64,000 bases of DNA from JAJDAH01 sp964487605 (GTDB taxonomy: Bacteria; Myxococcota_A; Polyangia; Polyangiales; Polyangiaceae), in NCBI GenBank assembly GCA_964487605.1, contig CAZARU010000006.1, positions 1-64,000 on the forward strand. The letters run 5' to 3'. Positions within the stretch are counted from its first letter, which is position 1. Each line of letters begins with the position of its first letter. Made by a program: the position numbers and the translations under genes. The notes under the pieces were generated by a model, which saw only the letters and a program-made list of their open reading frames with translations, was not told the DNA's origin and searched no databases. Below, piece by piece: positions 1 to 7,696 of the stretch.

Positions 1-380
1 CGATGAGACCAGGCAGGCTGAGCCGGCGTCAAGGGTGCGATTCTGCGAGGTTGGAGATTGTGGGTGCAGATGTGCGAATGCCGCTCGCCGTCACGTCGCG
101 CCGCGCTTGCGCGCGTTGCACGGCGACGACGAGGGCCGTGTGCGCGTCGCGCACGGTCGCGCTCAGGCCCGACGACGAGCGAGCCGAGCGCCGCCCCCCC
201 CCCCCCCCCCCGGGCACCGGGCCTCCGGCCCCTCTCCCCCTCGCCCCCTCGCCCCCGCCCAGACCCACGCGCGACCCTTCGGCGCGCAGCGCGGCGAGGG
301 CCTCGCCGGTGATCTCCTGTCCCTGCGCTCGTGCCGTCGCCGGGACTCGCCCGGCACGTCCTGCGCCGCCGTCGCGCCGT
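1..380. other. Window-edge stretch without a convincing gene
   Basis: This lies downstream of the minus-strand DUF2961 gene. Open frames exist on both strands, but they have the Arg/Pro/Gly-rich composition expected of non-coding frames in very GC-rich DNA. One minus-strand frame (stop at 29-31) contains a short segment that reads like protein, around positions 300-340. It then runs into a Gly-rich section crossing a C homopolymer and has no sensible start codon of its own. It may be the tail of a decayed or frameshifted gene. I do not call it. Confidence 0.4.
194..211. repeat. 18-base poly-C homopolymer
   Basis: Eighteen consecutive C residues on the plus strand (poly-G on minus). No other homopolymer of similar length was noticed in the window. 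Such tracts are prone to replication slippage and also to sequencing error, so the reading frame across it should not be trusted. Confidence 0.9.
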
Positions 381-2039
381 TCACCGGTACACGAACGCCA
401 CGGTGCGGTACTCGTCGAGCACCTCCGGCGTTCCGGGGCCAATCTCCAGCGAGAAGTCGAGGGACTCGCGGAAGTCCACGGTGTCGCCCAGGACGTGCCA
501 GCGGCACGCCGAGGCGAGTCCGCGCGGTGGAACGTCGGGCGTCGAGAACCGGAGGTTCCACGCCTGAGCGAACGCGTTCGCGAAGGGGCCCGCGAAGAAA
601 TAGAACGCGGAGTCGAAGTAGTCCTCGGTGCCGGTGCCGGGGATCGCGAGCGAGCCGTCGACCAGGCCCCGCTCGTCCCCCTCCAGGCAGTGCAGCGCGA
701 GCGGCGGGTCGACGCCCGGCGCGGCGTGACCCTCCATGGTGGCGCACACGCCCGCGAGCCGGCCTCGCCCGTGGACGGAAGCGATGGGGTGGTGGGAGTC
801 TGCCGTCGGCCCGGTCGTTTGCCGGCGCAGGACGTGGAGACGGCCGAAATCGACGGTGGGTACCTCGCGGTCGCCGCGAAGGACGAAGCGCAGCGAAACG
901 GGCGTGCCGGCTGCGCTCTGCAGGGCGACCTCCGCGGAGCGCGCGAAGGGCATGGGGAGGCGCAAGGAGAGCGTCGTGCCCGGCCCGTTCTCCACCGCGG
1001 ACAGGACGACGCCGGCAGCAGACGGGACTCCTCGGGACGCCGCGAAGAGGTCGAGCACGGGCACGTCGATGGCCGGGGTCGGCGCGCCGTCCCAGGTCAC
1101 GACCAGCGTGACGTCGGCGAGGGTTCCGAGGTCGGCGGCGCTCGCTTCGACGTCGAGGGAGCGGATCGTCGCCGGCCCGTCCAGGCGCGTCACGACCGTG
1201 CGGGCGTCGGGCTGCGCGGTCACGGTCACGTCGGCGAGATCGCCCGCGCCGCTTGCCGGGTCCGCCACGGCCGGCCCGACCGCGTCGCGAAGCGAGCTGC
1301 GCGACGAACCGCGGACGCGGTCACGGGGCTCGCGGTCGAGTACGACGTCGGTCTGGTGCCAGATGCCGTCGTTCTCGCCGATGCCGTCGAGCGCGATCAC
1401 GAGCTTGGAGGCGAACACGACGGGATAGCGCCACGCGGCGTTGTTCAGGGCGGAAGCTCCGAACGGAGGTGCGAAGATCTCTCCGGCCGTGCCGTCCATC
1501 ATCGCCGTCACGGGCACCTGAATCAGCGGCGAGCGCCGGCCATCCACGTAGACCCGCAGGCGCATCTCCTCCGTCAGCGTCTGCTGGAAGCGAGAGTACG
1601 TCGTCATCCAGAACCGCGTGAGGCGTCCGGACCCCTCGAAGCGCGACAGCACCACGCCGCGAACGTGGTCCTCGGGGCACTCGGGAAGGCGATATCGGAA
1701 CGGGACCTGCTGCACGTCGGAGATCTCGGCGTCGTCGCTTCGACAGACGAAGTTGTTCAGGTCGCGGTTGCCGCGTGCGACCAGGGGCGTCGGAGGCGGC
1801 TCCTGCGGGTCGAGGTCCTCGCTGCCTCGCTGCACGTACTCGCCTTCACCCAGCGCGGGCAGCGCCGTCCAGCTCGACATGACGGCCAGCGCTTCGTCGT
1901 CGGCGGTCTCCTCCGGCACCACGATCTCCCGAGGATCGACGGGTACTTCGTCGACGGGGCCGTCGGCTTCGGGCCCCGGATCGTCTGTCGAGCACGCCGC
2001 GAGGACGAATCCGACGACGGCGACGGCTGTCCGCGTCAC
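381..2039 (-). CDS. DUF2961 (GH172-like) lipoprotein
   Basis: About 552 aa. A GTG start is chosen because it overlaps the upstream esterase stop by 4 bases (GTGA) and opens directly into a signal peptide with the lipobox-like end FVLAAC (Cys16). The body matches the DUF2961 family. A motif rich in aromatic and acidic residues reads FWMTTYSRF near the first third, and the hallmark GTGTEDYF occurs near the C-terminus. DUF2961 proteins include the glycoside hydrolase family GH172, in which acidic residues of this kind are catalytic. The substrate cannot be inferred. The protein is predicted to be lipid-anchored at the envelope and co-translated with the esterase, so the pair may act on an esterified extracellular glycan. 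That functional link is inference; the family assignment is fairly secure. Confidence 0.8.
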   Translation of the reverse strand: MTRTAVAVVGFVLAACSTDDPGPEADGPVDEVPVDPREIVVPEETADDEALAVMSSWTALPALGEGEYVQRGSEDLDPQEPPPTPLVARGNRDLNNFVCRSDDAEISDVQQVPFRYRLPECPEDHVRGVVLSRFEGSGRLTRFWMTTYSRFQQTLTEEMRLRVYVDGRRSPLIQVPVTAMMDGTAGEIFAPPFGASALNNAAWRYPVVFASKLVIALDGIGENDGIWHQTDVVLDREPRDRVRGSSRSSLRDAVGPAVADPASGAGDLADVTVTAQPDARTVVTRLDGPATIRSLDVEASAADLGTLADVTLVVTWDGAPTPAIDVPVLDLFAASRGVPSAAGVVLSAVENGPGTTLSLRLPMPFARSAEVALQSAAGTPVSLRFVLRGDREVPTVDFGRLHVLRRQTTGPTADSHHPIASVHGRGRLAGVCATMEGHAAPGVDPPLALHCLEGDERGLVDGSLAIPGTGTEDYFDSAFYFFAGPFANAFAQAWNLRFSTPDVPPRGLASACRWHVLGDTVDFRESLDFSLEIGPGTPEVLDEYRTVAFVYR

Positions 2040-3625
2040 TCGAGCCCCTGCCAGAAGTCGCACGCGCTCTCGAGCAAGCTGGCGCCGGCCCGGGGGGGCA
2101 GGTCGAGCTGCAGGTGGCGATCCGCGGTGGCGTCGTACGTCGGCCACTCCACGTCGTCGCCTCCGTTCGGGTCCCCCGTCGCGGCGAAGCGCGTCCAGTA
2201 GCGCATCATCGCATCCGAGAGCGGCTGCTCGGTCGCGTCCACGTCCGAGCCCAGAAAGCTGGTGCCGAACACGAAGGGAAGCTCCGAGCCGTGGAATGCG
2301 CCCTGGTCCGGGAAGAGCGGCGACGAGCTCTCGTGAGTGAAGTGATAGAGGAACACCGGGGCGCCCGTCGCCGCCAGGGAGCGAGCGACGGATCGCGTCG
2401 GGCAGTTGAAGACCCAGTTCGAGAACACGCGAGACAGGGTCTCGGCCGGTGTGTCGGCGCCGGAGACGGGGTACTTCGCCAGGATGGCGTCGGCGTCGCC
2501 CGCGAAGATGTCTCGGACGAGCGCCTCGTACTCCTCGGCCGTCGTCACCCTGAGCTGGCCCAGCGCCAGGAACGGATTGGAGTCGTCGGCGTTCGAGCCG
2601 AGGAGCGTCGGAACGACGCTCGAAGGTCCCGCGTCGAGCAGCTTGCGCAGGTCGTCGGGGACGTCCACACCGTCCACGACGGGGCTGTACGAGGCGCCTT
2701 CCCCGAAGAAGAAGAGAGGGTCGGGTTCCAGCGCGAGCAGGATCGCGTCGGGCTCTGCGGCGCGAAGGCACGCCAGGTCACCGGGCGTGCAGTCGAGCGC
2801 CACGGCCATCGCGTCGGTCTGCGCGGCGGCCTCCAGCGCCGTGGGCAGCGGCGACGGGCACGGTCCACTCTCGATGAGGGCTCTCGAGAAGAGCCCGGTG
2901 CTCCCCGGCGAGACCAGGTGCGCGCACGTGCTCATGCCGCCTGCGGACTCGCCGAAGAGCGTGACGCGATCGGGATCGCCGCCGAAGGTGATGGCGTTGT
3001 CACGCACCCACTCGAGGGCCAGCCGCTGGTCGAGCAGTCCCTGATTGCCGTGAGCGCCGCGCGCGTCCTCCGCCGCGAGCGCGGGGTGGGCGAGGAACCC
3101 GAACGGACCCACGCGATAGCTCACCGTGACGAGCACGATCCCCTGCCGCTGGACGAGTCGCTGCCCGTCGTAGGTGGGCTCGCTGCTGGAGCCGCCGAAG
3201 AAGCCGCCGCCGTGAATCCAGACCATCACCGGCAGCGGCTTCTCCGGGGCCGGATCGGGGGTCCACACGTTGAGGGTGAGGCAGTCCTCCGACGTCCCGG
3301 GGATCAGCGATGAGCCGATGGGCGCGCGCTGCGGGCACACGGGGCCGAACGCGCTGGCGTCGAGCGGGTCGGTCCACGGCGTGGCCGGTTCCGGCGAGCG
3401 CCACCTGCGCTCTCCCGTCGGAGGCTTGGCGTAGGGGATGCCGAGGAACCGTCGCGTCCCGCCTCGAATCGTTCCCGTGACCGGTCCGAGGGTCGTCTCG
3501 AGCGACGTGCCCGTGGGGATCACGATCGGTTCGGTGGCGCCGGTCGCCTTCGCGCCTTCCGAGCCGCACGCCGACGCCGCGAGCAGCAGGGCGCCGGTCC
3601 AGGCGCGCGAGATGGTCGCCACCAT
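2036..3625 (-). CDS. Type-B carboxylesterase, lipoprotein
   Basis: 529 aa alpha/beta-hydrolase of the cholinesterase/carboxylesterase family. The signal peptide ends in the lipobox LLAASAC (Cys20). The family EDCL signature is at 113-116, the oxyanion-hole segment WIHGGGF at 137-142, and the nucleophile elbow FGESAGG has Ser227. The catalytic acid is probably an Asp in GSNADDS (about 343-349), where most relatives have Glu. The catalytic His is likely His445 in AFHGSELP. It would hydrolyse carboxylic esters of unknown identity outside the inner membrane. The ATG at 3625 directly precedes the signal peptide. The downstream DUF2961 gene overlaps it by 4 bases, so the two form an operon. Confidence 0.9.
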   Translation of the reverse strand: MVATISRAWTGALLLAASACGSEGAKATGATEPIVIPTGTSLETTLGPVTGTIRGGTRRFLGIPYAKPPTGERRWRSPEPATPWTDPLDASAFGPVCPQRAPIGSSLIPGTSEDCLTLNVWTPDPAPEKPLPVMVWIHGGGFFGGSSSEPTYDGQRLVQRQGIVLVTVSYRVGPFGFLAHPALAAEDARGAHGNQGLLDQRLALEWVRDNAITFGGDPDRVTLFGESAGGMSTCAHLVSPGSTGLFSRALIESGPCPSPLPTALEAAAQTDAMAVALDCTPGDLACLRAAEPDAILLALEPDPLFFFGEGASYSPVVDGVDVPDDLRKLLDAGPSSVVPTLLGSNADDSNPFLALGQLRVTTAEEYEALVRDIFAGDADAILAKYPVSGADTPAETLSRVFSNWVFNCPTRSVARSLAATGAPVFLYHFTHESSSPLFPDQGAFHGSELPFVFGTSFLGSDVDATEQPLSDAMMRYWTRFAATGDPNGGDDVEWPTYDATADRHLQLDLPPRAGASLLESACDFWQGLE

Positions 3626-3769
3626 GAGCGTTCATCCTCTCACGGTTCCCGGCCGACGTGCCGGGTCGTTCTGGCGCCGATTCCAGCCGGACCGTGCCGA
3701 AGGGGCGGTGCTACCCCGCCGCGCGCGGTGACGACGCCGCGAGTGCTCCTCGCGGTGGTGCCGGGCGCG

Positions 3770-4084
3770 CTACGGAAGGTGCCGATCGAAGTCCATCGCG
3801 TCGTGCAGGAACCGGACGATCTCCACCGTGGCGGAGGCGCCGATCCGGTAGAACAGAACGTGCCGAGCGGGGCGGCCGGATTGGCTGATGTGATAGGCGA
3901 GGATGCCAGGTCGAGCGACGGTTCGAGACCGGCCTCGCCGCGGATCGCTCGCGATCACGGCGATGGCCTGCTTGATGAGCGCCGCGTATTCGCGAGCCTG
4001 AGTCTCGCCCCACCGCGCCCTCGTGTACTTCAGGACCTCGACGATGTCGCGCTTCGCACGCGGCGAGCGGAATGCGCGTGCCAT
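3770..4084 (-). CDS. ParE/RelE-family toxin
   Basis: 104 aa, the normal size for the ParE/RelE superfamily. The N-terminal helix region has the pattern SPRAKRDIVEVLKYTRARWG, and the C-terminal strands carry HVLFYRIG and VEIVRFLHDAMDF, both typical of ParE toxins. ParE proteins poison DNA gyrase, whereas RelE proteins cut mRNA. The sequence fits ParE better, but the target is inferred. It lies 12 bases downstream of its antitoxin gene on the same strand, the usual antitoxin-first order. No length loss or frameshift is visible, so the module looks intact. Confidence 0.88.
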   Translation of the reverse strand: MARAFRSPRAKRDIVEVLKYTRARWGETQAREYAALIKQAIAVIASDPRRGRSRTVARPGILAYHISQSGRPARHVLFYRIGASATVEIVRFLHDAMDFDRHLP

Positions 4085-4096
4085 CCGACGAAGGCG

Positions 4097-4348
4097 CTAC
4101 GGCTCGAGGCCAGCCTCCGCGCAGATGTCAGCCATGATCTCATCCGGGGAGCCGGCGACTCCGAGACCCGCGTCGAGCTCGGCGATGCCAGCGTCGAGGG
4201 CTGCGCGGAGAACCGCGAGCTTCTTCTCTTCGAGGGCGTCGCGCACGACGTCCGCGACACTCGCGCTCTCACCCGCGCGCACGCGCTCTTCGGCGAAGGC
4301 CTGCAAGTCCTCCGGGAGCTCGATCATGTCGGCGGCGGTGTTCGACAT
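4097..4348 (-). CDS. ParD-family antitoxin
   Basis: 83 aa. The N-terminal half (residues 8-45, including a basic-acidic helix with ASVADVVRDALEE) resembles the ribbon-helix-helix DNA-binding domain of ParD/CopG antitoxins. The acidic C-terminal tail is suited to wrapping the toxin. It precedes the toxin by 12 bases. Antitoxins of this family usually repress their own operon alone or with the toxin, and a candidate operator overlaps the start codon. The ATG at 4348 is the only reasonable start. Confidence 0.85.
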   Translation of the reverse strand: MSNTAADMIELPEDLQAFAEERVRAGESASVADVVRDALEEKKLAVLRAALDAGIAELDAGLGVAGSPDEIMADICAEAGLEP

Positions 4349-4375
4349 CGTCGCGATCTACTGTCGAATCGATTC
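4341..4375. promoter_or_regulatory. Candidate ParD operator (paired inverted repeat)
   Basis: TTCGACA at 4341-4347 is perfectly inverted as TGTCGAA at 4362-4368, and the two arms are 21 bases apart (two helical turns). The right arm runs into a perfect 10-base palindrome, GAATCGATTC, at 4366-4375. The left arm overlaps the antitoxin start codon. This is the place and spacing expected for cooperative binding by ribbon-helix-helix dimers. The repeat is seen directly; its use as an operator is inferred. Confidence 0.55.
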
Positions 4376-4617
4376 TGATGGGAATCCCCCGGACCGTCAA
4401 GCGAACGATCTCGATGACCCTTCGCCACTCGACGATGCCCACGCGCCCGGCGGTGCCGTTCTCGTCGGACGCGAGCGCCGCGGGTCTCCCTCACTTCGAC
4501 GTGGGCGCCGGCACGACGGCGGGGGACGTTTCTGGCGCGCCGGGCGGACCGAGCCAGCGCGTCCAACGCGTCGGCGGCTTTCCCACGCGCGCAGTGGTCC
4601 ACAGACACGTCCTTCCG

Positions 4618-5652
4618 ATGCGGCCGTCCTCGGTCGCGATCCTCGCGGTCGCTTCGCTCTGCCTCGGAGCTTCGTGCGCGCGCACGACGCCCGGCGCCGC
4701 GCAGGATCCGGAGCGCTGGACGCCGGCCACGGTCGCCACTTCGGTGGACGACGCAGGTCGCAGGACCGCGCCCACGCTGACAGACGGAACTCTTGCTGCC
4801 AGCATGGCCTGTCCGCCCGACATGGTCCACGTGGGCGAGTCGCTGTGCATCGACCGCTACGAGGTCACGCTGGCCGACGCTCGCACGGGTCGCGCGCTCT
4901 CGCCGCACCATCCGATTCTCAGCGACTACGCGGCGTTCCTGCGGGCGCGAGCGCGTGATTCGGAGCGACTCGTCGCGGCGCGCCGGGAGCGAGAGACGGC
5001 CGCGGCGCGCGACGCACGGGATGCGGGGGCCGAGGCGCTCGGATCGACGCTCGCCGCGGCGGAGATGGCCTTCCCGCCGCTCGAGGAGTTCCAGCGGACC
5101 GGAGCCGTGGAGCCCGTCGCGCGCGCGCGTCCCGGCGTGCTGCCGAGCGGTCACGTCTCGGGTCTGGTCGCGCGCGCGGCCTGTCACCGCGCCGGCAAGC
5201 GCCTGTGCAAGCTCGGCGAGTGGCGCACGGCGTGTCGCGGTGGAGCCGATCGGCAGTTTCCGTACGGCGAGACCCATCGGCGAGGCGTGTGCAATCTGGC
5301 CCGCGGCCGGCATCCGAGCCGGATCCTCTTCGGTGACCCGTCGGCGAGCGTGATCGATCCGCGGCTGAACCTGATGACGCTCGATGGGAAGCCGCTCCTC
5401 CTGCTCACCGGGGAGGCACGACACTGCGCGAGCGCCTGGGGCGACGACGCCGTACACGACATGGTCGGCAACCTGGACGAGTGGGTCGAGGACGACGCGC
5501 GTCCGTCCGGCGCCGAGCCTCGGCTGGCGTTCGCGGGCGGGTCCTACGCGCGCTACACGAAGCTGGGCTGCGCCTGGGTGATCCGCGCGCACCCCGCGGG
5601 ATACTGGGACTACTCCACCGGGGCCCGCTGCTGCGCCGACGCCGCCCGCTGA
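4618..5652 (+). CDS. SUMF1/FGE-fold lipoprotein
   Basis: 344 aa from the ATG at 4618. The open frame extends upstream, but only this start gives a clean signal peptide with a lipobox-like end (LGASC). Family hallmarks are the opening MVHVGESLCIDRYEVT, then AGKRLCKLGEWRTACRGG, the NLDEWVED segment, and the closing GGSYARY and GARCC segments. All are typical of the formylglycine-generating-enzyme/sulfatase-modifying-factor fold as used in myxobacterial surface proteins. An Ala/Arg/Glu-rich helical insert of about 60 residues separates the first and second blocks. Many members of this fold are not sulfatase activators and may be structural or lectin-like. No sulfatase is visible nearby, so enzymatic function is doubtful. 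Confidence 0.75.
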   Translation: MRPSSVAILAVASLCLGASCARTTPGAAQDPERWTPATVATSVDDAGRRTAPTLTDGTLAASMACPPDMVHVGESLCIDRYEVTLADARTGRALSPHHPILSDYAAFLRARARDSERLVAARRERETAAARDARDAGAEALGSTLAAAEMAFPPLEEFQRTGAVEPVARARPGVLPSGHVSGLVARAACHRAGKRLCKLGEWRTACRGGADRQFPYGETHRRGVCNLARGRHPSRILFGDPSASVIDPRLNLMTLDGKPLLLLTGEARHCASAWGDDAVHDMVGNLDEWVEDDARPSGAEPRLAFAGGSYARYTKLGCAWVIRAHPAGYWDYSTGARCCADAAR

Positions 5653-5717
5653 AGGGGGGGCCGCGCGCCGATTTTTCCGGTGTAACGATCGCCCCGGTCA
5701 CGTCACCTCCTCGTCTC

Positions 5718-5723
5718 AGGAGG
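5718..5723 (+). promoter_or_regulatory. Ribosome binding site deciding a start
   Basis: AGGAGG lies 2 bases before a first ATG (5726) and 5 bases before a second, adjacent ATG (5729). The spacing favours the second ATG. Confidence 0.7.
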
Positions 5724-5728
5724 CGATG

Positions 5729-6451
5729 ATGAGCGACGATACCCAGGGAATCGACGAAGTAGCCGACGGAATCTTCCGGATCCACACGCCCGTGAGCGAG
5801 ATCCCCGGCGGGTTCTCGTTCAACCAGTACCTGGTGGTGGACGACGAGGCCCTTCTCTTCCACACGGGGCCCCGCGCGCTCGCGCCCCGCGTGATCGCCG
5901 GAGTTCGAAGCGTGATCGACCTCGCGAAGCTGCGCTACGTCGGCTTCAGCCACGTGGAGTCCGACGAGAGCGGGGGGCTGAACGCGATCCTGGCCGCAGC
6001 GCCCAACGCCGTTCCGGTCTGCAGCGCGACGGGCGCCATGGTTCAGGTCAACGACCTGGCCGATCGCCCGCCCCTGCCCATGGCCGACGGGCAGTCGATC
6101 ACGCTCGGTCGCAAGAACCTCCGATGGATCGATGCTCCGCACGTCCCCCACGGCTGGGACAACGGCTTCTTCTACGAGCAGACGTCGCGAACGCTGCTGT
6201 GCGGCGACCTCTTCACGCAACCGGGCACCGGGGAACGAGCGCTCACGGAGGGTGACATCCTCGCGCCGAGCGAAGCATTCCGTCAGATGATGGACTACTA
6301 CGCCCACGCACCGAGCACGTCCACGGTTCTCGAGCGCCTCGCGGGCCTCGAGCCGCGGACGCTCGCGTGCATGCACGGCTCCGCGTTCCGAGGCGACGGT
6401 TCGAAGCTGCTTCGCGCGCTCGCTCGATCGCTCACCGGAGGCGTGGCTTAG
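5729..6451 (+). CDS. Flavodiiron-like metallo-beta-lactamase-fold protein
   Basis: About 240 aa; it contains only the beta-lactamase-fold module of flavodiiron/ROO proteins (ODP family), with no flavodoxin domain. Visible metal-ligand candidates are His75, Glu77 and Asp79 in SHVESDESGG, His138/His141 in DAPHVPHGWD, Asp160 in LLCGDLF and His216 in ACMHGS. The residue right after the HxExD motif is Glu80, where canonical enzymes usually have His. In the family, the di-iron site reduces O2 or NO with electrons from flavodoxin, and stand-alone versions may act as oxygen or redox sensors. It sits 28 bases upstream of an ECF sigma gene on the same strand, which suggests a stress-related unit. That link is inference. 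Confidence 0.78.
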   Translation: MSDDTQGIDEVADGIFRIHTPVSEIPGGFSFNQYLVVDDEALLFHTGPRALAPRVIAGVRSVIDLAKLRYVGFSHVESDESGGLNAILAAAPNAVPVCSATGAMVQVNDLADRPPLPMADGQSITLGRKNLRWIDAPHVPHGWDNGFFYEQTSRTLLCGDLFTQPGTGERALTEGDILAPSEAFRQMMDYYAHAPSTSTVLERLAGLEPRTLACMHGSAFRGDGSKLLRALARSLTGGVA

Positions 6452-6479
6452 CGCAGGAAGCGATGGTAGCGTTCGCGCC

Positions 6480-7040
6480 GTGGGCGACGCGAGCGCGCTC
6501 GGCGACGGCGACCTGGCGCGCGCCATCGCGTCGGGTGAGGCGCCGTCCGCGATCACCGAGTTCTGCCGGCGATTCGCCCCTCGGATCCGGGCGTACGGGC
6601 TCCGGCACCTTGGGGACGCTGCGTCGGCGGACGACCTGGCACAAGCGGTGCTCGAGCTCGTGCTCGACAAGCTGCGCGAGGGAGCCGTGACCGATCCCGA
6701 TCGAATCGCGTCCTTCGTCCTCGGGACCAGCCGAAACCTGGCGATCGAATGGAAGCGGTCCGAGGCACGCCGACGGCGCGTGCTCGATCGAGTCGCACCC
6801 GCGCTGCGCGAAGCCGCGGTCGTCCTGCCCGATGCGGTGGCGCTCGACCGAGACCGGCTCGCCACGTGCCTTTCCGCGCTGCTGCCGCGGCAGCTCACGG
6901 TCGTGATGCTCACGTTCTACGCCGATCGGACGGGCGACGAGATCGCGGGGGAACTCGGCGTGTCGTCCGCGAACGTTCGCGTGCTGCGTCACCGCGCGCT
7001 CGCCGCACTTCACGCTTGCATGACGAGGGTGATCGCGTGA
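6480..7040 (+). CDS. ECF-type RNA polymerase sigma factor
   Basis: 186 aa, GTG start. Region 2 is visible around residues 22-85 (ADDLAQAVLELVLDKL followed by IASFVLGTSRNLAIEWKR). Region 4, a helix-turn-helix, is at about 130-180 (LPRQLTVVMLTFYADRTGDEIA, then ELGVSSANVRVLRHRAL). There is no region 1.1 or 3, as expected for the extracytoplasmic-function group. It directs RNA polymerase to a small set of stress promoters. The next gene overlaps its stop by 4 bases and encodes a zinc anti-sigma factor, so this sigma is probably held inactive post-translationally. The target promoter was not found in the window. Confidence 0.88.
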   Translation: MGDASALGDGDLARAIASGEAPSAITEFCRRFAPRIRAYGLRHLGDAASADDLAQAVLELVLDKLREGAVTDPDRIASFVLGTSRNLAIEWKRSEARRRRVLDRVAPALREAAVVLPDAVALDRDRLATCLSALLPRQLTVVMLTFYADRTGDEIAGELGVSSANVRVLRHRALAALHACMTRVIA

Positions 7041-7582
7041 TCGCGTTCGAGTTGCTCGCCGAGTGGGCGCTCGGCTCCCTGCCCGACGCCGATGCGGCGG
7101 CGGTCGAGGAGCACGTCTTCGAGTGCGACGAGTGCACGGCGACGGCTTCGTTCCTGCTCGAGCTCCGCGCCGCGGTACCGGCACTCGCACGCGCCGGTCG
7201 GCTTCGACACGGCATGACCCCCGCGCTGGTCGACCGGATTCGGGCGGAGGGGCTGGCCGTGCGCTCGTACGTCATCGAGCCCGGCGGTACGGCCGCGTGC
7301 CGAGCTGATCCCGAGCAAGTCTACGCGATCACCCGAATGAAGGCGGATCTCGCGGGAGTGGTCAGAGTGGACGTCGAGGTCGGCACGGACGACGGCGTGG
7401 TCATCGAGACCGTCGAAGACGTTCCCTTCGATCCCCGCGACGGGGCCGTGACGATCGCGGACACGGGGGACATGGTTCGCGGACTTCCCACCATGGTCGT
7501 TCGCCTGCGTGTGACCGGGTTCGACGCGGAGGGCCTGAAGCGCGCGCTCGGGACGTACCGCTTGAGTCACACGGCGTCGTGA
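7037..7582 (+). CDS. Zinc-binding anti-sigma factor (ZAS type)
   Basis: 181 aa. The GTG start overlaps the sigma stop (GTGA), implying coupled translation. The N-terminal domain has the ZAS zinc motif H-x3-C-x2-C (His26, Cys30, Cys33 in EEHVFECDEC), which in this family clamps the sigma factor and can be released by oxidation. The remaining 140 or so residues form a beta-rich domain that I do not recognise. It is not an obvious ChrR-type cupin. No transmembrane helix is visible, so the sensor appears to be cytoplasmic, which is compatible with an intracellular redox or metabolite signal. Confidence 0.82.
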   Translation: MIAFELLAEWALGSLPDADAAAVEEHVFECDECTATASFLLELRAAVPALARAGRLRHGMTPALVDRIRAEGLAVRSYVIEPGGTAACRADPEQVYAITRMKADLAGVVRVDVEVGTDDGVVIETVEDVPFDPRDGAVTIADTGDMVRGLPTMVVRLRVTGFDAEGLKRALGTYRLSHTAS

Positions 7583-7696
7583 CGACCCGAATGCGGTGGA
7601 GCGCAGGCGAGACCGGGGCCACCGCGCTCGTGCCAGCGGCTGCGTCGCGCGACGACGCACGGGGCGGCGTGGTTCGCTCACGCGGTCGATGGTACG

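Noticed and set aside
29..442. Minus-strand frame across the poly-C tract
   Set aside because: It contains a short protein-like segment but has no suitable start, overlaps the DUF2961 stop, and crosses a homopolymer that makes the frame unreliable.
3..2201. Plus-strand open frame of 732 codons opposite the DUF2961 gene
   Set aside because: Arg/Gly/Ala-rich antisense shadow with no domain. Long open antisense frames are expected at this GC content, and the minus strand carries clear motifs.
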